DNA of 64,000 nucleotides from Amorphophallus konjac (Eukaryota > Streptophyta > Magnoliopsida > Alismatales > Araceae): the NCBI GenBank assembly GCA_022559845.1, contig CM040126.1, forward strand, positions 49,718,458-49,782,457. Reading direction: 5' to 3'. This document shows, in pieces, positions 24,245 through 33,613 of the stretch. Both the position numbers and the translations under genes were made by a program. Below the pieces are notes generated by a model. The model was given only the letters and a program-made list of their open reading frames with translations. It was not told the DNA's origin and ran no database searches. How positions within the stretch are numbered: the stretch's first letter is position 1; the number at the start of each line of letters is the position of its first letter.

Positions 24245-24745
24245 TCCGGAGGAACCCCCTCCGGTCCTTGTACCGGAGGGGGGTTTCCCCTGCTGCTGCC
24301 GGACCCGGAGGGAGACCCCCTCCGGTCCATGAACCGGAGGGGGGGGCTCCCCCGCTGCTGCTGGACCCGGAAGGAACCCCCTCCGGTCCTTGTACCGGAG
24401 GGGGGGGCTGCGCTGCTGCGGACCCGGAGGGAGACCCCCTCCGGTCCATGTACCGGAGGGGGGGCTCCCCGCTGCTGCGGACCCGGAGGGAGACCGGAGG
24501 CCGGAGGGAGACCCCCTCCGGTCCATGTACCGGAGGGGGGGGCTCCGCGCTGCTGCGGACCCAGAGGGAGACCCCCTCCGGTCCATGTACCGGAGGGGGG
24601 GGCTCCCCCCGCTGCTGTCGGACCCGGAGGGAACCCCCTCCGGTCCTTGTACCGGAGGGGGGGGGGGGTTTCCCGCGACCGCGACCCACCGGAGGGACCC
24701 CCTCCGGTCCCCTACCGGAGGGGGAACCCCCTCCGGTTCCCTACA
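24245..24745 (+). repeat. ~60-bp GC-rich hairpin array in 5' LTR
   Basis: About eight units built on CCCCCTCCGGT-ccatgt-ACCGGAGGGGG, an 11-bp perfect stem with a 6-base loop, joined by GCTGCTGCGGACCCGGAGG. The 3' LTR (45085-45525) has the same array with one unit fewer. Confidence 0.85.
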
Positions 24746-24939
24746 TAGCAGCGGAGGGGGGTTCTCCCCTCTCCGTCCAATCCGCAAGCCCCCGAACAAA
24801 AAAAAAGGAGGAGAAGAAGAGTGATGCAGTAAAAAAAAACTGAAACAAGGAAGAGGAGAAGTTACCTTGGCTTTTGGTATTCCACCGGAGGAACTCCAAG
24901 AGGTTTTTCACCACCCCCTCCGTCACTTGTGGGAGCTAC

Positions 24940-24947
24940 TATAAAAG
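24940..24947 (+). promoter_or_regulatory. TATA box of 5' LTR
   Basis: TATAAAAG downstream of the GC array. Transcription of the sense strand should start about 30 bases further on. Confidence 0.65.
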
Positions 24948-25749
24948 GGAGGCTACTCCAAGGAGCAAGAGAGGGAAGAAAAAAGAGAAGAGGACCGAGA
25001 GAGAAGGGAGGAAGAAAAAGACTTGGAGAGCTTCCTAAGGCCCAAGTCAAAAGAGAAAGCAAGAGGAAGGGTGCGCCCCTTTCTCTCTCACTATAATCCC
25101 ATGGATTTTGTGTATTTCACATAAATACCCCTTCATGTATATTTGACGAAAATACCCTTTTAATATATAAAAGGGGTTTCATGACTTTATGTAATGAGAA
25201 ATATTATGACAATGTGGTAAAGTTAAGTGAGCATGAAAACTATGATTGTCATGGTTCTTGTCAAAAATTATACAAAGATCCCTCTTGGCGTAAAATTACA
25301 CCATCAGCCCGAAAGTTCTTAAAATTGCGCATATATATGTTCGCAAACCATGAAAATTTAAGAGATCAAATGGGAAAAGAATCTTCAACAATTGTTCTCA
25401 TCATGGAGAAATCTCATTGAGTTGCGATAATAAAATAAACGTACAAGATCAAGCCTTACAAATTGCATCCCCTAAAGTTCTTTCATAATCACGTATATGT
25501 TCGTAAAAACAAATTGAAAGTTGTGGAATATAATTCATCGGGATCATAAAAGTTACATGTAATTCGAAACGACATATTCCCTTTCAAATACGAAAGGGCG
25601 AGGCCGCATAAGAAAGTAACAAAAAAGGTCATAATCAAAATCCCGCTCCGAAGGAAACTCAAAGGGCCTTTTCTTTTCTTTTTGTCAAAGGTAACAGGAG
25701 ATTAGCAGTTTAATCAAGGGTATTCGGACTCGTCCGATGTAAATTAACG

Positions 25750-25763
25750 CCGACTTCGGTCGG
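25750..25763 (+). other. Conserved LTR hairpin, copy 2 (TTCG loop)
   Basis: CCGAC-TTCG-GTCGG: a perfect 5-bp stem closed C-G on a UUCG-type tetraloop. It is downstream of the TATA box, so it is present in the transcript. Confidence 0.75.
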
Positions 25764-25900
25764 TGGGGAAAAGTCTTGTACCCGAACCCTAAATCGTCTG
25801 ATAAATTTAAAAAGGCGCAGAATTCATATATATGCCAAATATACGCATACCCATCCGACAAAATCGGATGTTCCGAAAATAATTCCACGTGTAAACAGAC

Positions 25901-25918
25901 TGGCACGCCCGGTGGGAC
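25901..25918 (+). other. Primer-binding site of the Tat element
   Basis: TGGCACGCCCGGTGGGAC, three bases after the LTR end. It starts TGG, as a tRNA 3' CCA complement must. I do not assign the tRNA. Confidence 0.75.
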
Positions 25919-26067
25919 TTTTCCCGCCTTTTATCTTTACTGCTAAAGCTTCTTATGCCCTTACAAAAGGACCTAATGCCACTCTTTCTTCCATGTAGGA
26001 GCGCGAGGAGCAAAGGGAGGATACACCGCCGAGACGTAAAGGCGAATTTTCGACCTTCTAATACTCA

Positions 26068-26574
26068 ATGGCCGCTGTCACTTACGGTCCCTTGGTCATC
26101 GCCACCCATGCCAAGTATGGGTATCTCGCCACCCCAATTGTGTTTGGGGATTTTCCTGCTGTGTTTGGATCCCCCTTCTTTTTGGGAGTGGTCCCGGTCG
26201 CTCAGGTTTGTCCGGTCGTTTGCACCGTGACAGCCCCTATTGCCACTGGGGCCAGCAGCCCCCGACCTACTCAGGGTCGAGTCTTCTCGGTCCATGTCAT
26301 TTCGGCCGACACTGTTCCTACCAAATGGGGGCAACGTCGTCGCCGCCTAAACAGGAAGCCGACTGCAGCTACTTCAAGGTCCGGTAAAACCATACTGATC
26401 GGCGACCTCCGCGTTCGTCTTGACGGCGGAGGGCCAATCACGCCACGGGTCAATCACGTCCCGACTGTATCGACTTCCAACCGCTTCTCGCTTCTTCACA
26501 AGGTACGCGAGGATGCTGCAGACTTCGAAAAGAAGCCTTCAAGCGGGGGTAAAGCAATTGAGCGACACCTCTAG
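26068..26574 (+). CDS. ORF upstream of gag (168 aa), same frame as gag
   Basis: It starts with MAAVTYGPLVIATHAKYGYL, has a hydrophobic middle (GDFPAVFGSPFFLGVVPVAQVC), and then a basic segment (KWGQRRRRLNRKP). It ends at TAG 26572-26574, three bases before the first gag Met at 26578 in the same frame. The TAG could therefore be a nonsense mutation in a longer gag, or the ORF may be a separate leader protein. Its start recurs in the left-hand Tat relic (3772-3858), so it belongs to the family. Ogre-type Tat elements are known to have an extra ORF between the 5' LTR and gag. I find no known domain. Confidence 0.6.
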   Translation: MAAVTYGPLVIATHAKYGYLATPIVFGDFPAVFGSPFFLGVVPVAQVCPVVCTVTAPIATGASSPRPTQGRVFSVHVISADTVPTKWGQRRRRLNRKPTAATSRSGKTILIGDLRVRLDGGGPITPRVNHVPTVSTSNRFSLLHKVREDAADFEKKPSSGGKAIERHL

Positions 26575-26577
26575 AAA

Positions 26578-29244
26578 ATGAAGCAAGTTTGGGTCACCAA
26601 ACAGGAGGCCCGTGCAATTAAACAAGCTAGGGCCGCCAGGCCTGGGCGAATGCAAGCTCAACCAACAACAACATCGTTAGATGTCAAAACCTCGCGTTCC
26701 CGGGGCCAAAAAAGGAAAGGGGGTTATCGCAAACCCAATGTTGCTCCCCAAGGCTCGGATCACATCCGAGTTCAGAAGACCTCCCGCGCTCAGGCACCGC
26801 CGACACGAGTCTCAGTCTTTGATAGACTGGCGGGAGATGCGCCACCACGACCTTCTGTCTTCGACAGGTTGGGGGCACCACCCCGCCCTACAGTTCAACC
26901 ACCTAAAAAGCGTAGGGTGGTACAAATGTCAGAAGCAGGTGCCAACATGAAGATTTACACTTGCTATGCCTCAGGCAGGGAACCTGTGGAATCAACTGGT
27001 ATCCCTGCCAACGTAAATGAACACGGTGGCCCAAATGATCCCAATTTGGCCCTGGACGCGGTCTACCTTAACACTAGGAACGCCGCCAGAAGAAACTTCC
27101 AAGGCCAGTCTAGCGGTCAAGCGGGAACTTCTCCCCAAGGCCAACACCAGGTGCCCGTTCAAAACCAATGGCAAAATCAAGGAGAGAATGTACCCCTAGA
27201 GGGAGTAGACCATGACGAGGTAGTGAGCATCCATGAAGGGGCGGTCCTCCCCGGCAATGGTGTGAACCTCAACCCAGCATTTGAGCCACCAACAAAGGCC
27301 GCCTTCCAAGCAATGTCTGACGATGCCAAGTTCGAAACAATGCAACGTTGGCACATAGAGATGACCAATCTCATGCTGGAAATGAAAAGGCAGATGAATA
27401 TAAATGCTCAAAGGCCTCAAACACCGATGCCGAATCAAGAGCCCCGACGGGAACAACAAGCATACAATCCCGCTATTGCCAATCGACAGGGAGCTCACCC
27501 TCCCGACGCACGCGGCGACACAGGGGATGAGCCACTCAGAGGGATCCCCCATGCTCAATCCTCTCAGGTCATGGGGGTAGAGGAGACCATCGCCCAACGT
27601 CGGATGATAGAAAAGATGATTGAGGATAAGTTCGCCCAATGTGGCGAGGGTACTGCCACTGTCGACCTATACAGTGTGCCCTATCCTTTACACCACCAAT
27701 TCAAGAAACTCCCTCCGGATTGTCCGAAGGCGCCGAAATTGCAAAAGTTTAATGGGCAGGGATCGCCGCACGAGCACCTCGCCTATTATGTCACGGCCAT
27801 GGGTGACCTCGCCATCGAGGAGTCTTATCTCCTCCGCTACTTTGCGACTTCACTAACTGGGAGTGCCTTTCAATGGTACTCCAGATTGAAGCCCAACTCC
27901 GTCGCCGACTGGGCTGATTCACAAAAGAAATTCATTGATCGGTTCCAATTAGTTGAAAGGAAAGTGTCCCTCGCTGAGCTCTGCTCGCTTAAGCAGAAGA
28001 GGGGAGAAACGGCTCTCGACTTCATTAAGCGTTGGAGGGACCTTAGCATGAGATGCGACAATCCCCCGGCACAGGAAGATGCCATCACCATATGCCGAAG
28101 AGGGCTTTCCCCCGAGGTCAGTGAGCGACTTCTGGGGGCAAATGTCAAAGGGTTTGACCAACTAAATTCGGCGGTCGCGGAGATCGAAATGTTCTTCGCT
28201 GAGAATCCCACCTTCATTCCTTCAAAGCATAAGACATCTAAAGAGCGACCTGCTGCGGGAAAAGAAGCAAATGCAGTAGATTTCTCCCCGACTGCTGAAG
28301 ACGATCAAGCCTCGCCGATCGACTCCAGCAAGAGATCTGAAAAAAGGGCACCGACCACAAAGTTGGTTGAGCGCATGAAGACTCCTTACTCTTTTAAGAA
28401 GGAGCACACCGGCAAACTCTTCAGCCTCTGCACGAAGAACAAATTGATAATTTTGCCAGAACCTAAAAAACCTGAGGAAGTTGGTAAAACAGAAGATCCC
28501 AATTACTGTTTGTACCATCGTTTATTGGGGCATACTATTGAAAATTGTTATGTTTTCAAAGATGAGCTGGAGAAGATGATACAAAATCAACTCATCACAA
28601 TGAAAGGGACTCGGGTCGACCCTCCTCAACCCCACACCTGGGAGCGAATGCCTCGGTCGGCTAATGTTATTAGCCATCGGCCAAACCGGAACATTTATCA
28701 AGTGGCAGCCTTTACATTTCCTGATCCGGGGGAAGAAGAAGTAGGTCCCAGTGGGACCAAGCCCACCATGTGGTACCCGGGCTGGAGGCCTTCTCATGCA
28801 TGTTCCTTTCCTAAAGAAAACACTGAAAAAATATTTGAGGCCCTTCTAGACCAGGAATGCATTATGGTGCATGACCCACCTCCTACTTATACTGAGGTCG
28901 AGAAGGCTCACCCAAGATATTGCAAGTTCCATGCCATAATATCGCACCCCACCAAAGAATGCGAAGAATTACAAGATTGCATCGAGACCCTCATTCAGAG
29001 GGGAGAAGTTGATATTCAAGGAGAAAGTATGGTGAGAAAAAGGCTTCATGAGGCCGCCGAACGAATTTTTGATGATATCAACAGTAGGAGGCATTCGCCC
29101 TGGCCGCGTGTCCAGCAAGATGCACACTTTTCAGTAAATGTCGTACATAAGCTCCCTGGGAAAAGTCAGGCGAGGGACCGGCAGATGGTCTGGACACAGA
29201 CCCCCCTCCTCAAGGTGCCACTTTGGGAGGGGGCTACTTCTTAA
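26578..29244 (+). CDS. gag: Tat gag
   Basis: 888 codons. The N-terminus is basic with two SVFDRL repeats and PPKKRR. The capsid-type gag core (retrotransposon gag family) is at about residues 365-541, with HEHLAYYVTAMGD, FQWYSRL and DFIKRWRDLSMRCD-like segments. Downstream are two CX2HX4HX4C motifs (first Cys at residues 644 and 782), each followed by an acidic helix with ELE. These resemble zinc knuckles but have His in place of the second Cys. Gag forms the particle and packages the RNA. The frame closes at TAA 29242-29244, and homologous reading continues in another frame from about 29200, where a C-run (ACCCCCCT) could mark an indel or frameshift site. Confidence 0.85.
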   Translation: MKQVWVTKQEARAIKQARAARPGRMQAQPTTTSLDVKTSRSRGQKRKGGYRKPNVAPQGSDHIRVQKTSRAQAPPTRVSVFDRLAGDAPPRPSVFDRLGAPPRPTVQPPKKRRVVQMSEAGANMKIYTCYASGREPVESTGIPANVNEHGGPNDPNLALDAVYLNTRNAARRNFQGQSSGQAGTSPQGQHQVPVQNQWQNQGENVPLEGVDHDEVVSIHEGAVLPGNGVNLNPAFEPPTKAAFQAMSDDAKFETMQRWHIEMTNLMLEMKRQMNINAQRPQTPMPNQEPRREQQAYNPAIANRQGAHPPDARGDTGDEPLRGIPHAQSSQVMGVEETIAQRRMIEKMIEDKFAQCGEGTATVDLYSVPYPLHHQFKKLPPDCPKAPKLQKFNGQGSPHEHLAYYVTAMGDLAIEESYLLRYFATSLTGSAFQWYSRLKPNSVADWADSQKKFIDRFQLVERKVSLAELCSLKQKRGETALDFIKRWRDLSMRCDNPPAQEDAITICRRGLSPEVSERLLGANVKGFDQLNSAVAEIEMFFAENPTFIPSKHKTSKERPAAGKEANAVDFSPTAEDDQASPIDSSKRSEKRAPTTKLVERMKTPYSFKKEHTGKLFSLCTKNKLIILPEPKKPEEVGKTEDPNYCLYHRLLGHTIENCYVFKDELEKMIQNQLITMKGTRVDPPQPHTWERMPRSANVISHRPNRNIYQVAAFTFPDPGEEEVGPSGTKPTMWYPGWRPSHACSFPKENTEKIFEALLDQECIMVHDPPPTYTEVEKAHPRYCKFHAIISHPTKECEELQDCIETLIQRGEVDIQGESMVRKRLHEAAERIFDDINSRRHSPWPRVQQDAHFSVNVVHKLPGKSQARDRQMVWTQTPLLKVPLWEGATS

Positions 29245-32200
29245 TGTCTGAATGGCTCACCATTCGGAAGGCTGTCCGCAAACTCCGGCATGAAGTCAGG
29301 CGTCTACGGCATAATCAAGAGGATCTGCTACAAATAATGAGACGCATGGATGACAGGCTGATGGCCCTGTCCCCGACACCTTCAACTGGAGAGTCCGCCC
29401 GGGCTTCCTCGCATTCAGAAGCCACGGTGGAGCCCAGACGGCGACCAAGGACTGGAGGATGGCTATCCGAAGATCCAATAGGCTCGCCTGTTGCAGACCC
29501 CCAAGAGAAGTTGTATTCTTTTCCCCAGCACAGAACTCTGGAGATATTTAAGATCTGCCGGAGGGAAGGGCTAATACAGTATCCTAAACCGGACAGTGAC
29601 TTGATGACCGGAATGACACATCGGCATGGCTACTGCTTATATCACCGTGCCATGGGACATGTCATTTATGATTGTCCTACCTTCAAAGACATAGCCGAGG
29701 ATTTGATTACCCGACAGATTATAAAGCTAAAAGAGGGTTCTCAAGTTCCCTCGGCATCCTCTCCATGGGGACGGTCGCCGTTCTCAGTAAATGTTATACA
29801 TGCATCAACTTCTCACGGGAAGTCAATGTCACAAGCACCAGAGACTGGGCCCGCCCCAGATAGTTCCGCAGACAGGAGCCTCGAGTGGCGACCTTGGTAG
29901 GACCTGGAATCCTTGCCTCTCCCGAAAGAAGAAACTAAAAAGTTGCTGGACATTTTATTTGGTGGAAAGGAGGTTCTGGTGCGTGATTCACCGCACCCTG
30001 ACTCTTCTCATTGGGAGCAGGACCTCCTTGTCGCAGACAAGAAAGATAATGACCGAGGTGTTCATCCTAAAGGCCGAGCCCTCCCTGGGCACCGGGCCAC
30101 AGGTCCGTCTAAAAATAGCACTCAGTGGAATGTTATGAGCCAGGACTACCTCCGAAGGGCCGGCCCATGTACTTCCACCAAAGGGACTATCGTCTCTCCT
30201 AGCATAAATGAAGTATTGGTCGGAAGGCAGACCTCTGGGCCGACCTTGAGGACTGGACAATATAGAACACCAGCTACCGGGGCGAAAGAGGCCAACCCTC
30301 ACCCCAGGGGCTCTAATTTAGGCTCTAAGGTCATGACCCAACCCCCACTCACTGCAGTTATGAGTGGGCTATGTCAGTCCTCACCTCAGCTAAATCAGAA
30401 GGGCAAGGCACTAAAGGCTGTTGACAGGATGAGACCAGAACAGTCGTACCTCGCCCAGCAACTGGAAATCATGACAAACCCTAAGCAAGCATGCCAAAGC
30501 ACTTCCCAATCGCCAAATGCTGCCCTAGCAGTTGAGAGAAAACAAGACAACAAGGCTGAGTTACTGACTTACGAAGTGGGCCCCCAGCCTGATAGTCAGC
30601 AAGTGGTTGGAGGGTCTGACCTCCTTCATGATTTTGGCTCCTTTGCGGCCGAATTTCAGGAGTTGCCTCCTGAAATTGTCCAAAAAGCAATCAACGCCAC
30701 CTTTCAAATTCATGAATCAGAGGGTGACTGGGTTACCGTAACCCCAAGGAGGAATTCCCCGTTAAAGTCAGTCAAGCAGAAGGCTTATGCCGAGAGTTCA
30801 AAAACCAAGGCTGCCCCCCAGGCATCTACAAGAAAAGCGGCCCTGTCCCAAGAGGCATTGGCGCGAGCAAAGAAACAGGAAAAGAACTGGAGGAAGAACT
30901 CGAAAAGAAGGTTGAAGAAGCAAGCCGAGCAGGCGACAGCCATGGAAGCACCCAAGGGGTTAAGTCCTTTACAGAAGTTACAAAAGTTGATTGAGGAATT
31001 GGAAGAGTATGTACCTTCTCTTCCAACTGGGCCCGTCCCACTAGAGAAGTACATCCCATGGGAGGAATTGGAGCGCAAAACTCGGCTCAAGAGCTGGCTC
31101 CAACAAATGCTCAAGCGAGCCAAGGAAGGCGAGGAGCTCTTTATTCCAGAGGAACTCTCTGTCTTTTACAAAGATGAAGAACTCACCGTAGAGAAGCTAG
31201 AAGAAATGTTAAAAAGCTTCTCATGTCATATGGTGTCAATCCCCCCACCAGAAAATTTGGGGGGGACTATTACTACCCCTGCCTCGGGGGACATGATTAC
31301 TATGGCCACCTATCGCCGTCGTAATGCAGAAATCCGGAACCGCGGTCGTGGCCGAGGCCGCGGGCGGGGTAGACAGTCCATATCCTCCAATGGGCACACT
31401 TCCCAGCCAACTACCTCCCAAAGAGTGATCATCTTTCGAGGAGAAGAACCCAATGAGCCCCCTGAGGTACAAGTACGGGCTGAAACTTTCATCTTCGACC
31501 CCTCAGACGAGGATGAGGAGCCCATCGAGCCGATCTCTCAGGAGGGAGTAGGTGCTATTCCATTCGATCCAACGGATGAAGAGACTGATCCCGTTGGTTC
31601 CCTCTCCCAAGAGCAGCCTGCTGATCCAGCCCAAGCATGCCCTTCAGGCAAGGACAATGAAGAGCTTCCAGTTCCGGAAGAGGAATCTTTAGCCCCGCTG
31701 TTCCAAGAAGAAACAAATGACCAGGGAAAGTTGGAGCCGGCCCAGAAGCCCCCTTATCAGCCTAAGTCTCTGGTGGAGATGATCCCTCCACTAGATCAAG
31801 CCCGGGCTCGGGCTGATCGTAAGATCATTCAACACATGAAGCGAATGCCAACTATGGTTAGCATATGGGAGGCCATTGCCTGGAGTAAAGAGTTGAGGGA
31901 GGCTCTCATTAAAGTTCTCCAAGAGCCTGAGGTCTATGAGGCTCATGCAGCCGAAATTCAAACACAAGCACATGAGGCTTTGGCCGCTACAGTTACCTTC
32001 TCTGACACGGACATGTTACTGTCCTCCCCATGTCATAATCGTCCATTGTATATGCAAGGAAAAATCAATGGGCGTGAGTTGAACCGGATCCTTGTCGACC
32101 CTGGCGCTTCTGTCAACATAATGCCTCTCAAGACTTTCAAGTCCATGTTTCTCATGCCTTATTTACAGAGAGTGTATGATGTAAAAATCTCGGGGTTCAA

Positions 32201-33119
32201 TCAAAACTCCGAAGATGCACTGGGGAAAGTGGACGTGGAAGTAACAATGGACATGTTTGTCACCAAAGCTACTTTTTACATTATTAATGCTGATACCTCA
32301 TATAAAGCCTTGCTTGGCAGGCCATGGCTTCATGAAAACTGGGTCGTCCCTTCGACTCTACATCAGTGTATCAAATATGCAAGGGGCGGAGAACAACACA
32401 CGGTTTTTGCCGACAGGTCTCCTTTCCGACCAAATGAATGTAACATAACTGATGCCCAGTTATATTTTGGGGAACCGACTGTCGAGCCCCCAGTTGACGT
32501 CAAAGGCAAGGGAAAACAAAAGGTGTTTGAGGAAGATGATGAGGAAGAAGAACTTTTTGTCATAAATGAAGAACTCGCCAAGATACATCGGCTGAGCTTG
32601 CAAGCCGACGTCCCCACCGCCAAGCCAACTCAACCTGAGCGGCGGGAGATCAATTTCGAGGCCAACCTTATTAACCAAACGATAGACAAGAGCATTATGT
32701 TGCCCCCTGTTTGCATGCAGTTGGTTGCTCCAAGAGAAGAGTATGGAGTGGAGGCTTTAAAGACATTCATCGTTACATATCAAAGAAAAGGCAAAAAGGA
32801 AATAATGAGCGTTGCAAGCCCATTATCTTTTATAAGGGAGATATGGTGCCTCATGCCTCCACAGATGACGACTTCGGCTGGAGCAAACCGCGTGAAAACG
32901 CTCTGGAGCCTATCCAAGAAATGCCTGATATGCCCAAATACATTAGAGAAATGTGTCACAAGCAAAAGATTCCACAAATGCAGAAAGCCTCCCGCAAAAG
33001 TTACTTTCAACAGTTGTGGTGCCCTCCGCAAGTCAGGGGGCAACCCCCCTTCTCCAAGAACGACCGAAGAGGCCTGGGCTATGACCCCGAGCCAAGCTTT
33101 CAAGTCTTTCATGCTGTAA
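29202..33119 (+). pseudogene. Tat gag-protease region, one stop and a frameshift
   Basis: A single frame (third frame) open apart from TAG at 29898-29900. It contains a third CHHC knuckle (first Cys codon 29634-29636). Then come a basic, Lys-rich linker, an acidic coiled region (LQKLIEELEEYVPSLP), an Arg-Gly tract (RGRGRGRGRGR near 31350) and a long Glu/Asp/Pro region. Last is the aspartic protease core RILVDPGASVNIMP, with catalytic Asp codon 32097-32099 (DPGAS for the usual DTG/DSG). The homologous frame leaves at about 32790-32810, where the sequence continues one frame away, so an indel lies there. Protease cleaves the polyprotein. The region between gag core and protease, ~1,000 codons, is unusually long. 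Confidence 0.8.
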
Positions 33120-33613
33120 ATACAATAGGGGCGCCACCCACTTCCGATGAGTTCAACTCCACACAAGGGGATCTCCTCTGTGTAGTTGAAAAACAAGAAA
33201 ACCTTAGACTGGAAGTTCCAGAGGTCGATGGCTTGAACAATGGCCTTGGAAATGAGGAGGTCATTATCTTACAACCTGCCTGTCAATTGCCCGGGGAAGC
33301 TAAACTCAAAGCCCTGAGTCAGTTAGCCGGGCTAGACATCACAGGAGCAGAACGCCTCATACTGAATGACACTAATATTCCTGTCACTAAACAGAAAGGG
33401 GACCCTACTGATGCAATTAAGTTGTTGAGACAGGAGAACCAGGCGTTAAAAGCTTTTGTACAAGAGTTGCTACGTGAACGTGATGTTCTACTTAAAAATC
33501 TCACTTTTCCTTCAAAAATCCACACTTATTCCCATCGCCCAATAAGCGAGACTCGGTCTCAGGAACCAGAGCAAACCAACCACCTGCGGAATCCAAAGGC
33601 ACAACGCCAGTGA
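32796..33613 (+). pseudogene. Tat region between protease and RT (frame 2)
   Basis: Continuation in frame 2 after the shift. It has a Gly-patch-like RRGLGYDP segment, the repeated FHAVNTIG motif and a short leucine-rich helix (IKLLRQENQALKAFVQELL). It ends at TGA 33611-33613, which overlaps the ATG (33613-33615) of the next frame as TGATG. It precedes RT in the polyprotein. The role of this spacer is not known to me. Confidence 0.65.

Larger units (their letters stand above)
23797..25897 (+). repeat. 5' LTR of the complete Tat element
   Basis: 2,101 bp. U3 contains a GC-rich hairpin array (24245-24745) followed by a TATA box (24940). Downstream are AT-rich sequence and the conserved TTCG hairpin (25750-25763). 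Long open frames on both strands of the GC array are composition artefacts. Confidence 0.92.

Noticed and set aside
24159..24843. Overlapping ORFs of 140-217 codons on both strands, repeated at 44856-45621
   Set aside because: They lie in the GC-rich LTR array, where stop triplets are scarce on both strands and in several frames. Products are low-complexity Pro/Gly/Arg repeats.
32363..32678. Minus-strand ORFs inside gag-pol (also 27196-28797 and 30785-31123)
   Set aside because: Shadows of the sense frame, with no recognisable product.
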